Origin: Paraburkholderia metrosideri
GTDB lineage: Bacteria; Pseudomonadota; Gammaproteobacteria; Burkholderiales; Burkholderiaceae
DNA: 64,000 nt
Direction: 5' to 3'
Assembly (NCBI RefSeq): GCF_904848625.1
Contig: NZ_CAJHCP010000013.1
Coordinates: 186,001-250,000, forward strand
The position numbers and the translations under genes are program-made. Under the pieces are notes generated by a model. That model was not told the DNA's origin and ran no database searches. It worked only from the letters and a program-made list of their open reading frames with translations. Below are positions 10,136 through 17,622 of the stretch, one piece after another (position 1 is the stretch's first letter; every line of letters starts with the position of its first letter).

Positions 10136-10570
10136 AAGGAGCTACTTCGAAGAGGATAGGCATGATAGCCGACCTGACGTTCGGGGCTGTCTCTTTTCCG
10201 ATCCGGCTGCGCTTTGCGCGCGCCTGCCGGCCATAAAACAACGCAGGTACTGGCGCACCGGCGTACCGGCTGCGGGGCCGGCGAAACTAGTGGTGAATGA
10301 CGGCAAAACGCGCGGCGTCGACCGTCCCGAACCGGATTTCGTAGAGATCACGTCCAGAATTCCCCGGCACCTTCACCTACATGCCGCCGCGATCGTCGCG
10401 AGCGGCACGAACAATGGGCAGCGAAGATTCGCCTGGCGCAATCTCGAACGGCCGGATCGGCCCGAGTTGCGACAGCAGTCAGTCTGCGACAAACCCGCCG
10501 ACCCGAAGTCTTTCTATCGAAGGCGAGCATGTCGATTACGAATCCCCGGGTCGCGTCTAGCGCGCCGCCA
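10136..10570. other. 435-bp gap without a recognisable gene
   Basis: The gap lies between the ABC-F start and the cbpM stop. Open frames cross it on both strands, but none has family-like sequence or a convincing ribosome site. I see no repeat or RNA signature. Confidence 0.4.
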
Positions 10571-10885
10571 CTATCCGCCAAAGCGAGCAAGACGCGTGCG
10601 CAAAGCGTCGATCTGATCGAGCAGATCGAGCGCCAGGGCTACGCCCGGCGCATTCAGTTCCAGGTCTACGGTCAGTCGTTGCGCGGTGATGGCGCGGCGC
10701 AGGCATGTGCCGCTGAAGCGCCATTCTTCGAGGCGCGCGCCTTGTGGCTCGAATGCACCCTCCTCGACCCAGCGGACAAGATCATCGCTCGAAGCACCCG
10801 TGATGCGGCACAGTTCAATCAGCGTGAACTCGACGTGTTCCTCGACGATGTCACCCTGAAGATAGACAGACTCGTTTTCGTTCAT
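10571..10885 (-). CDS. cbpM: Chaperone modulator CbpM
   Basis: A 104-residue protein with an N-terminal MerR-like helix-turn-helix (F-T-L-I-E-L-C-R-I-T-G-A, then V-E-E-G-A-F-E-P near 40-48) and C-terminal helices (A-L-D-L-L-D-Q-I-D-A-L-R). It matches CbpM, which binds the J domain of CbpA and inhibits it. It starts 6 bp after the cbpA stop, the usual cbpA-cbpM operon order. Confidence 0.88.
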   Translation of the reverse strand: MNENESVYLQGDIVEEHVEFTLIELCRITGASSDDLVRWVEEGAFEPQGARLEEWRFSGTCLRRAITAQRLTVDLELNAPGVALALDLLDQIDALRTRLARFGG

Positions 10886-10891
10886 GATGGA

Positions 10892-11830
10892 TCACCCGTA
10901 AAAATGCGCACGCGGATCAAAGTCGAACGCCGCGCGCATCGCGCTGTAGGCCGCTTTGGCGGCGTCGGTGTCGGCGGGGGGCAGCACGATTCCCAGCACG
11001 ACGTAGAAATCGCCTGGCGGGTTGCCGGGAATGCCCCGACCCCTGAGCCGCAAACGTCGTCCCGCGGCGGACCCGCCCGGGACGGTCACAGTGACCTGTC
11101 CCGCAGGTGTGGGGACGACGACCTCGGCGCCGAGCGCGGCTTCCCATGGCGCGAGGGGAACGTTGATCGACACATCGCGGCCATCGACGCTGTACCGCTG
11201 ATGCCCGTCGAGCGTGACCTCCAGGTACAGGTCGCCGCGCGGAGCGTTGCCGATGCCGGCGCCGCCTTGTCCTGCGAGTCGCAACCGCTGTCCGTCGAGG
11301 ATGCCCTTCGGTATCGACACATCGAGGGTGCGCGTCTGATAGGTCACGTGCCCCTGATCGTCGATAACGGGCATTTGCAGCGTAAAGGTCCGCTTTGCGC
11401 CGTTGTAGATGTCCTCGAGGCTGACCGACACGCTTGCGTGATGATCTTCGCCCGGCCACTCAGGCGCACGGGGACGGGATGCGTGTCTCGCGCGCGCATT
11501 GAAGAGGTCGCTGAAAAAATCTTCCGTATCTTGCGTATCTTGCGGGTCGCCGCCACCGCGATATTCGAAGCCGTCACCGACATCCGGACGGGGCCTGATT
11601 TCATCACCATCCTTGAGGCCGGTGCCGAGCGCGTCGAACGCGGCCCGCTTTTCCGGGTCCTTGAGCACCTGATAGGCCTCACCGACCTCCTTGAAGCGCG
11701 CTTCGGCGTCGGCGTCCTTGTTCAGGTCGGGATGAAACTTGCGCGCGAGCTTGCGGTGAGCGGTTTTGATCTGCGCGTCGGTGGCGGCTCGCGGAACGCC
11801 CATCACGGCGTAGTAGTCCTTGTATTTCAT
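10892..11830 (-). CDS. cbpA: Curved DNA-binding protein CbpA (DnaJ-type co-chaperone)
   Basis: A 312-residue protein. The J domain occupies about residues 1-70 with the H-P-D motif (R-K-F-H-P-D-L-N near 35). A Gly-rich linker follows, then two beta-barrel C-terminal substrate-binding domains. There is no zinc finger, as expected for a class II DnaJ/CbpA. It stimulates DnaK and can bind curved DNA. The start is the ATG at 11830 (M-K-Y-K-D-Y-Y), and the longer open frame to 12106 is not credible. Paired with cbpM downstream. Confidence 0.92.
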   Translation of the reverse strand: MKYKDYYAVMGVPRAATDAQIKTAHRKLARKFHPDLNKDADAEARFKEVGEAYQVLKDPEKRAAFDALGTGLKDGDEIRPRPDVGDGFEYRGGGDPQDTQDTEDFFSDLFNARARHASRPRAPEWPGEDHHASVSVSLEDIYNGAKRTFTLQMPVIDDQGHVTYQTRTLDVSIPKGILDGQRLRLAGQGGAGIGNAPRGDLYLEVTLDGHQRYSVDGRDVSINVPLAPWEAALGAEVVVPTPAGQVTVTVPGGSAAGRRLRLRGRGIPGNPPGDFYVVLGIVLPPADTDAAKAAYSAMRAAFDFDPRAHFYG

Positions 11831-12060
11831 GATTGTCCATATCGTCAGATCAGCCGACCCAAGGCTACGGGTTGGCTGGCGGTCTGGGTGCCGAGATGTC
11901 TCATCAATATACAAGGATGAAGTCGAATGTGTGTTTGCGATGAGAGAGAGCGGCGCAGCATTTGCCAACGCTTGCGTCGAACGCAAGGGTCGGTGAGCCG
12001 CGCCCTGCAATCGTCTCGCGGACGTCCGGCGACGGTCGTCTGGCGCTCTTCGCGCCAACG

Positions 12061-12108
12061 TGACAACCTGACAACCTGACAACCTGACACCCTGACACCC
12101 TGACACCT
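12061..12108. repeat. 8-bp tandem repeat, six units
   Basis: Six abutting units: TGACAACC three times, TGACACCC twice, then TGACACCT. The repeat is non-coding, upstream of cbpA on one side and of the YCII gene on the other. Copy number could vary by slippage. Confidence 0.95.
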
Positions 12109-12160
12109 GCAGCGAAAATCACGTTTCCCGCATCGAATCTCTCTTCAGCGACGTAGCGGA

Positions 12161-12187
12161 TGTCCAAATCGCAGGGGTTCGAGCGTC
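12161..12187 (+). promoter_or_regulatory. Candidate ECF42-type promoter
   Basis: TGTCCA (12161-12166), 17 bp, CGTC (12184-12187), 58 bp upstream of the YCII gene. It resembles the TGTCGA / CG(A/T)C pattern I recall for ECF42 sigma factors, with one mismatch in the -35. The sigma factor encoded 390 bp downstream is of that type, so autoregulation is plausible. Confidence 0.4.
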
Positions 12188-12244
12188 ATTGGTCAGGTGA
12201 AGCACATTGCTCACCGACAACTCAATCCATGACGGAGATTCCAG

Positions 12245-12598
12245 ATGCAATACATGCTGATGCTCTATGCGAATGAAGGCGGCTGGAACAGCCTGACGAA
12301 GACCGAACAGGACCAGGGCGTAGCGGCCTATGCGGCGTACACGGAGGCATTGAAGAAGGCCGGCGCGCTCGTCAGCGGCGGGCGTCTGCAGCCAACCGCG
12401 GTGGCAACGACCGTACGTATCGCGGATGGCAAGTCGCAGGTGCTGGATGGACCCTATGTGGAGTCGAAAGAGCAACTGGGAGGCTACTACCTGATCGACG
12501 TGCCCAATCTCGATGCCGCGCTGTCGTGGGCGGCCCGCTGCCCGACCGCGAGTCACGGCGTGGTCGAGGTGCGTCCGCTCTGGCACGCGGCTGGGTGA
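12245..12598 (+). CDS. YCII/DGPF-domain protein
   Basis: A 117-residue protein (M-Q-Y-M-L-M-L-Y start; V-L-D-G-P-Y-V-E-S-K-E, the DGPF-type motif, near 74-84; G-G-Y-Y-L-I-D). YCII-related proteins have a ferredoxin-like fold; most have no known reaction. A DGPF gene directly upstream of an ECF sigma gene is the hallmark of the ECF42 group. It is separated from the sigma start by 34 bp. Confidence 0.88.
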   Translation: MQYMLMLYANEGGWNSLTKTEQDQGVAAYAAYTEALKKAGALVSGGRLQPTAVATTVRIADGKSQVLDGPYVESKEQLGGYYLIDVPNLDAALSWAARCPTASHGVVEVRPLWHAAG

Positions 12599-12632
12599 GC
12601 CGTGGACGGCATCTCAAGCGAGGTGTGAGCCG

Positions 12633-13880
12633 ATGAGCTTGTCCGGCGACAAGGACGCACGCGACACGGCGGATGCTGTCGCGCGGCGCAGCCGTGGCAA
12701 GCTCGTCGCCTTTCTGGCAGCCCGTACGCGCGACGTGGCGGCTGCCGAGGATGCGCTATCGGAGGCGTTTGCATCCGCGTTGGTCAATTGGGCGCACGAC
12801 GGTTGTCCGTCGAATCCGGAAGCGTGGCTCCTGACCGTCGCGCGGCGCAAGATGATCGACGCTGCCAGGCGCCGCCTCTCGGGTGAGGCGGCTGCCGTGC
12901 AGTTGTTGCTGCTCGGGGATGAGTTCGACGACGGCAACGCGGACGCCGACATCCCGGACGATCGTCTCGCGCTGATGTTCGCCTGCACGCATCCTGCCAT
13001 CGAGGCGGGCATCCGCGCGCCATTGATGCTGCAGGTGGTGCTTGGGCTGGATGCGAAGATGATCGCGTCGGCGTTCCTGATGTCGCCCGCCGCGATGGGC
13101 AAGCGTCTTGTGCGAGCCAAAAGTAAGATCCGCGAGGCCGGCATTCCGTTCAGCATTCCCGAGCGTGAGGAGCTTGCCGGACGGCTCGACGCTGTGCTGG
13201 ACGCCATCTACGCCGCCTTTACCGAAGGCTGGACGGATCCGGGCGGGACCGATGTCGCACGGCGCGATCTCACTGATGAAGCGATGTTTCTGGCGCGGCT
13301 CGCAGCGGGATTGCTGCCGCAGGAGCCTGAAACGCTGGGCCTGGTGGCATTCATGCTGCACGCGCAGGCGCGGCGTCGCGCACGGCGCAGCGACGAAGGT
13401 GAATACGTGCCGCTTGCCGAGCAGGATTCGGCGCTGTGGGACTGGCAGATGATCGACGAGGCCGAAGCGCTGCTGCGGCGCGCAAGCGCGCTGGGCTCGA
13501 TTGGGCGGTATCAGCTCGAAGGGGCGTTGCAGTCGGCGCATGTCCATCGGTGCCGCACGGGGCACGCCGACTGGGCCGCGATGGTGCAGCTTTATGAGGC
13601 GCTGGCGGTGCTCACGGGCTCGCCGGTGGTCGCGGTCAACCGGGCGCTCGCCGTCGCGGAACTGCACGGTGCAAACGCAGGCCTCGACGCGATGCCGCAG
13701 GTGGCGGCCGACGCGCGGCTCGCGGAATATCAACCGTACTGGGCGGCGCTCGCAGAACTGCTTGCGCGGACGGGTGCGCATCGGGACGCTCGCAACGCCT
13801 ACGAAATGGCGATCGGCCTCGAACGGGATCCTGCCGTCCGCCGTTTCCTGCAGCGGCGTCAGGCCGGTTTGCCGGGCTGA
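12633..13880 (+). CDS. ECF42-type RNA polymerase sigma factor with DUF6596 C-terminal extension
   Basis: A 415-residue protein. Region 2 lies near 20-90 (A-E-D-A-L-S-E-A-F, W-L-L-T-V-A-R-R-K-M-I-D), region 4 near 120-170, then a roughly 220-residue helical, TPR-like extension (A-L-L-R-R-A-S-A-L-G-S-I-G-R-Y-Q-L-E-G-A-L-Q near 280-300). That extension is typical of ECF42 proteins, which use it in place of an anti-sigma factor. I chose ATG 12633; the frame open from 12513 overlaps the YCII gene. Confidence 0.88.
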   Translation: MSLSGDKDARDTADAVARRSRGKLVAFLAARTRDVAAAEDALSEAFASALVNWAHDGCPSNPEAWLLTVARRKMIDAARRRLSGEAAAVQLLLLGDEFDDGNADADIPDDRLALMFACTHPAIEAGIRAPLMLQVVLGLDAKMIASAFLMSPAAMGKRLVRAKSKIREAGIPFSIPEREELAGRLDAVLDAIYAAFTEGWTDPGGTDVARRDLTDEAMFLARLAAGLLPQEPETLGLVAFMLHAQARRRARRSDEGEYVPLAEQDSALWDWQMIDEAEALLRRASALGSIGRYQLEGALQSAHVHRCRTGHADWAAMVQLYEALAVLTGSPVVAVNRALAVAELHGANAGLDAMPQVAADARLAEYQPYWAALAELLARTGAHRDARNAYEMAIGLERDPAVRRFLQRRQAGLPG

Positions 13881-14167
13881 TCTTTTTTCACCGACTTTTG
13901 CATAGGCCGACAAAAGCCTGGCGAGTGGCTCAAAACTGGCAGCAGCGCGTTGTCGAAGCGACGATAAGCGGGTTGGTCCCGTTGACGTCCGTTAGACGTT
14001 TCAGCGAGGCAACGCCGATGGGTTCGGCTGGTGCCCTCTTTCACCGACGAGTTAAATTTTGCCGGTTTGCCCAGTGCCTCCGGGCAGAAGCCGGAGCAGA
14101 TTCGGCCATTCGGCAGTGTCGGGCTATTCACCTGTCACCTGACAATCGCACAATCAAGTCACGCGGG
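13881..14167. other. Intergenic, no supported gene
   Basis: An open minus-strand frame (14131-13859) crosses this stretch, but it has no recognisable family, overlaps the sigma gene end and lacks a good ribosome site. Confidence 0.4.
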
Positions 14168-14590
14168 CTACGCCGCCCGGTCGGTCGAAGCTATAAGGCA
14201 ACTGCCGCACGAGCGCGCCTTGCCCGTTCGCAGACGCCCGGCGCTCACTGTTACCTCGCCACCGCACTCGCACCGGCAGGTCCACAATCCATCGCCCGCA
14301 TAGCGCTCCGTTGTCAGTTGGCCGAAAACCTCGCCGCTCTTCAGCGCAGGTGAGCCCGGTCGTGACCGCCACACGCGACGCTGCTCCCGGCAGCCGCAAT
14401 CATGGACTTCACCGCTTTCCACGGCCTTCAGCGCAGCAGTCACATGGCCGCCGCACCGGCATCGCCAGAGCCACGACTCCGCGCCGCAATAGTGCAGCGC
14501 GACGAGGTCGCCGAACGAGCGGCCAGCGACATCGCGACGAGGCGGAAAGGGCCATTGAGGCGGCAAAGGGCGGCGGGTACGTTTGTTCAC
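14168..14590 (-). CDS. Small protein with two tandem Cys-pair (zinc-ribbon-like) repeats
   Basis: A 140-residue protein with two copies of one module. The first, about residues 22-72, reads G-R-S-F-G-D-L-V, W-R-C-R-C-G-G, H-D-C-G-C. The second, about 87-133, reads G-E-V-F-G-Q-L-T, W-T-C-R-C-E-C-G-G-E-V, R-S-C-G-S-C. Such C-x-C-x(n)-C-G-C modules occur in phage- and AP2/HNH-associated proteins and probably bind zinc. No catalytic domain is present. The basic N-terminus suggests nucleic-acid binding. Neighbours give no clue; it may be a mobile-element leftover. Confidence 0.6.
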   Translation of the reverse strand: MNKRTRRPLPPQWPFPPRRDVAGRSFGDLVALHYCGAESWLWRCRCGGHVTAALKAVESGEVHDCGCREQRRVWRSRPGSPALKSGEVFGQLTTERYAGDGLWTCRCECGGEVTVSAGRLRTGKARSCGSCLIASTDRAA

Positions 14591-14988
14591 GAGAAGTAAA
14601 TTGGGGCGCAGCGTGCTGCTCTCAAGTGTAGCGGCACCCTGGGTTCATAACGGCTCGCCAGCCAGTGACCGAGCGTGCCCGTGCGACAAGGGATAGCAGA
14701 CCACGAGGTGTGACGCTGCGTCAGATAATCGTGATTCGCTTGCAGACCATCCATGATGCCGCCAGTCGGCCACGATCGCTACTTCCACGCCTTGAGGTTC
14801 GGTCAGCTTATCGCCGTTATGTGGGATTGCTCACACTTTGTTTCAATTTGCTCCAGATAGCCAGAAGGCCCGCCCAGCAAGGCCTGGCGGCTTGCGACGG
14901 ACTGCGGACAGATTTTACGCTCCACGGACGAGGTGAAGATTTCAAACGCGGGACCGTTAAAGGAATCAACAAGTGGGGGATATATACC
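14591..14988. other. 398-bp region upstream of flgM
   Basis: No gene is recognised. It must contain the flgM promoter, but I could not identify a convincing sigma-28 promoter on the plus strand. Confidence 0.4.
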
Positions 14989-15300
14989 ATGAAGATTGAA
15001 TCCAGCAATTACGCGCTCGCGGCTCCGCAGAACGGTGCTCAAGGTGCACCGAATAGTAGCGATCCAGAGGGCGCCGTAGAGTCCGGGCAACAAGTCAACG
15101 CTGCCGACGCGGAGAATTCGACGGTCAATCTCTCGACAATGTCCGCGCTGCGCACGCCAGGCGATTCGGACATCGACACGACGAAGGTCGAGTCGATCAA
15201 GGCCGCGCTGCGTGACGGCAGCTACCAGATCGATTCGGGCAAGATCGCCGATGGCCTCCTAGGCACCGCGCGCGATCTGCTGCAAATAACGACGTCTTAA
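14989..15300 (+). CDS. flgM: FlgM-family anti-sigma-28 factor, orphan copy
   Basis: A 103-residue protein with a disordered, Gly/Ser/Asn-rich N-terminal half and the conserved C-terminal FlgM pattern D-x-x-K-V-E-S-I-K-A-A-L-R-D-G-S-Y-x-I-D followed by K-I-A-D-G-L-L near 69-95, the region that wraps sigma-28 (FliA). The ATG at 14989 is preceded by a purine-rich GGGGGA 9 bp upstream; longer in-frame starts back to 14665 look non-coding. No flgN, flgA or other flagellar gene is nearby, unlike the usual flgAMN locus, so this may be a second, regulatory FlgM. Confidence 0.82.
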   Translation: MKIESSNYALAAPQNGAQGAPNSSDPEGAVESGQQVNAADAENSTVNLSTMSALRTPGDSDIDTTKVESIKAALRDGSYQIDSGKIADGLLGTARDLLQITTS

Positions 15301-15648
15301 CCGCCGGCTGAACGTACTAACGCCGTCAGCAGATGAGGCATGGAGGCCCGCAGCGCTGACGGGTGTGAACGCGTGCCTTTGAGTTCATTGCCGCCTGGAC
15401 TTCGTTTGTTACCCCGATCATGAATCGACTACCCGTAGTGCGGAACGCTGGAGGTCCGCTTCGGGGTCGCTCGTCCTCCCAAAGCTCGTCACCCGATCCT
15501 CGCCGGAAAACGTGGTGGCTTTCGCCGTTTCGCATGCTTCATGCGACGACTTGAGCCCACTGCTGCTCAAGCATCGAACGCATTCACCGGCCCAATGAAG
15601 TCCACTCTCCCAACGTCGACTCCGTTCGTGCGCGAGATCGCGTAAGCG

Positions 15649-15759
15649 ATGGCGCGGGACTTTCTTGCGCACGGTCGCGCTGACGCTGACGCGCACAATG
15701 TCCCGCCGCTGCCCTACTCCGAGATTCAGCACCTGTTTGACGACTCCGCTGCCGCGTAG
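15649..15759 (+). CDS. Possible 36-residue small protein
   Basis: ATG to TAG, acidic and Ala/His-rich, with a P-P-L-P-Y-S-E-I-Q-H-L-F-D-D stretch that looks protein-like (amphipathic, low in rare residues). It lacks a strong ribosome site. I do not recognise it. Confidence 0.25.
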   Translation: MARDFLAHGRADADAHNVPPLPYSEIQHLFDDSAAA

Positions 15760-15840
15760 ATCTCACGGCGCGGACTCGTTCGCGCTTGCCCTATTCGGTT
15801 CGACGAAGTAACGCCGAGCGCCCCCCTTCCTTTCTCTTCG

Positions 15841-15920
15841 ACTTACGTAACGATCAACACAGAAATATCTTGACGGTCGTTGAGAAGAGCCCATAGACTT
15901 ATGTATCGACCAACACAAAA
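15841..15920. promoter_or_regulatory. Imperfect 24-bp direct repeat in the SDR promoter
   Basis: 15841-15864 and 15897-15920 match at 20 of 24 positions (ACTTACGTAACGATCAACAC versus ACTTATGTATCGACCAACAC, then 4 more bases), 56 bp apart. The second ends 11 bp before the SDR ATG. They are likely binding sites for a regulator, most simply the TetR protein encoded downstream. Confidence 0.55.
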
Positions 15921-15931
15921 CGGAGTAAACG

Positions 15932-16669
15932 ATGACGCTGACTGGAAAACGTGCGCTGGTGACCGGGGCGAGCAGAGGGATCGGTGCTGCGATCGCAAAA
16001 GCCCTTGCAACCGCAGGCGCTGACGTGGCAATCACCTATGAGAAATCGGCTGAACTGGCTGCAGGTGTGGTGAAAGACATCGAAGCGAAAGGCCGACGGA
16101 GTATTGCAATTCAAGCCGACAGTGCAGACGCTGTTGCGGTTCAGGCGTCGGTAGAGAAAGCGGTAGAAGCGCTAGGTGGCCTCGACATTCTGGTGAACAA
16201 TGCCGGCATTCTTCGCATGGGCGACGTCAAGGACATCTCCATCGAAGACATCGATGCGACGCTGAACATCAACGTTCGCGCGCCAATCGTGGCAAGCAAG
16301 ACTGCGATTCCCCATCTGAAAGCTGGCGGTCGCATCATTTCGATCGGCAGCTATTTCGCTGATCGTGTGCCCACCTCAATACTTGGCGTCTACGCGGGTT
16401 CGAAGTCGGCGCTGGTTGCGTTCACGCAAGGGTTGGCGCGAGAGCTCGGTCCGAAGGGGATTACCGCTAACCTGGTGCAACCCGGTTCGATCAACAGCGA
16501 CATGAATCCGGTCGAAGGCCCATTCGCGCCGACGCTCAAAGCGCTCACAGCCACTGGGGACTACGGCAAGGGTGACGACATCGCGCAAGCGGTGGTTTTC
16601 CTTGCTAGCGACAGCGCCAGCTATATCACGGGCGCCGTGTTGACTGTCGACGGCGGCGCGAACGCCTGA
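15932..16669 (+). CDS. Short-chain dehydrogenase/reductase (3-oxoacyl-ACP reductase-like)
   Basis: A 245-residue classical SDR: T-G-A-S-R-G-I-G near 10-17, N-N-A-G near 89-92, catalytic Ser near 139 and Tyr-x3-Lys (Y-A-G-S-K) near 153-157, and C-terminal D-G-G-A-N-A. NADPH is likely given the T-G-A-S-R start. Substrate unknown. GGAG lies 7 bp before the ATG. It converges with a TetR gene and shares a terminator with it. Confidence 0.88.
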   Translation: MTLTGKRALVTGASRGIGAAIAKALATAGADVAITYEKSAELAAGVVKDIEAKGRRSIAIQADSADAVAVQASVEKAVEALGGLDILVNNAGILRMGDVKDISIEDIDATLNINVRAPIVASKTAIPHLKAGGRIISIGSYFADRVPTSILGVYAGSKSALVAFTQGLARELGPKGITANLVQPGSINSDMNPVEGPFAPTLKALTATGDYGKGDDIAQAVVFLASDSASYITGAVLTVDGGANA

Positions 16670-16696
16670 CAGCGGCTCGTGACGAGTAGCACTCCC

Positions 16697-16730
16697 GGGC
16701 AGCGCACGAAAGTGAGAACGTGCGCTGCCC
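16697..16730. terminator. Bidirectional hairpin between convergent SDR and TetR genes
   Basis: A perfect 12-bp stem (GGGCAGCGCACG at 16697-16708 with its complement at 16719-16730) and a 10-nt loop, placed between two convergent stop codons. There is no long T-tract on either side. Confidence 0.75.
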
Positions 16731-16752
16731 AACAAGATCGGCCTGTGAACCG

Positions 16753-17352
16753 CTAGCTAGTCGCGGGCCACGCGAGCATCGCCGCCTCTGCGATGCCCGC
16801 CAGGTCTGCCCGGGTCGCGCCGTCATGGCCCTGAATGGCCATTCCTTGAATCACGCCCAGATAGAAACGGCTGAGACGGTCGACGTTCGTCGACCGGGGC
16901 AGCTCGCCTCCGGCCACTGCGCGCTTGATTCCTGAACGCAACGCCTTCAATCCGCCGAGCCGCGCCTCCTCGACGGCCTGCGCGACCGCCCCTAAACCTT
17001 CGTACCCGACGGTCGCCAGATTTACCATGCAGCCCGACGGATTTCCGGCATCGCCAGACAGTACGTCCGCCGCGGCAAGCAACACCTTGCGCACGCTTTC
17101 CCGCACCGTGGGCCCGTCTTTAATGTGATCCCAGATCAACGAACGAGCGCCAGCGTTGTAGCGCTGCACGGCCTCGATGTAGAGACTCTCCTTGCTGCCA
17201 AACGCTGCGTAGAGGCTTGGAGAACGGATCCCCATCGCCTCGCAGAGATCGTTCATCGAGGTCGCAAGAAAGCCCTTGCGCCAGAACACCAGCATGGCGG
17301 CGTGCAGCGCGGCATCGCGATCGAACTCTCTGGGTCTACCCGTGACTGGCAT
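16753..17352 (-). CDS. TetR/AcrR family transcriptional regulator
   Basis: A 199-residue protein with an N-terminal TetR HTH (F-D-R-D-A-A-L-H-A-A-M, S-M-N-D-L-C-E-A-M-G-I-R-S-P-S-L-Y-A-A-F-G-S-K-E-S-L near 32-55) and an alpha-helical ligand domain containing G-C-M-V-N-L-A, as in TetR proteins controlling neighbouring SDRs. Likely represses the SDR at 15932. Confidence 0.9.
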   Translation of the reverse strand: MPVTGRPREFDRDAALHAAMLVFWRKGFLATSMNDLCEAMGIRSPSLYAAFGSKESLYIEAVQRYNAGARSLIWDHIKDGPTVRESVRKVLLAAADVLSGDAGNPSGCMVNLATVGYEGLGAVAQAVEEARLGGLKALRSGIKRAVAGGELPRSTNVDRLSRFYLGVIQGMAIQGHDGATRADLAGIAEAAMLAWPATS

Positions 17353-17622
17353 CGACTTTTCCTTTCTGTATCAGACGACACAATAATCTGATCTTCGCTG
17401 GAATTCAATCAATCGATGACTTCGCGGGTATCGCGCGGCCAGCGATCGATCCCGACTCGCTCATTTCGTGTATCGGGCGTATTCCGTCGCCGTTGCGTTA
17501 GTTATATGTAAGCACAGTCGCGTAATTTATCGGCAATCAGCATGTTCCTGTATCGCCGCGATCAAAGCCGTTTCGTTGCCAACTGTTCAGACCAGATACT
17601 AAATAAACTAGCAGGCGGTGTG

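Larger units (their letters stand above)
11831..12244. other. 414-bp divergent intergenic region with a short tandem repeat
   Basis: It contains the cbpA promoter side, the 8-bp repeat at 12061-12108 and a candidate ECF promoter at 12161-12187. No gene is supported. Confidence 0.5.
15301..15931. other. 631-bp region with one possible micro-ORF and SDR promoter repeats
   Basis: Apart from the candidate ORF at 15649-15759 and the direct repeats at 15841-15920, I see no gene or RNA. Confidence 0.4.

Noticed and set aside
10136..10570. Possible degraded gene between the ABC-F ATPase and cbpM
   Set aside because: No frame gives a recognisable protein fragment; only described as a gap.
10529..11920. 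463-codon plus-strand open frame
   Set aside because: Antisense to cbpA and cbpM, both of which are certain.
12061..12108. CRISPR array
   Set aside because: 8-bp units with no spacers and no cas genes; it is a simple tandem repeat.
12756..13913. 385-codon minus-strand open frame
   Set aside because: Antisense to the ECF42 sigma gene; composition typical of a high-GC shadow frame.
13859..14131. 90-codon minus-strand ORF after the ECF42 gene
   Set aside because: Overlaps the sigma gene end, lacks a ribosome site and shows no recognisable family.
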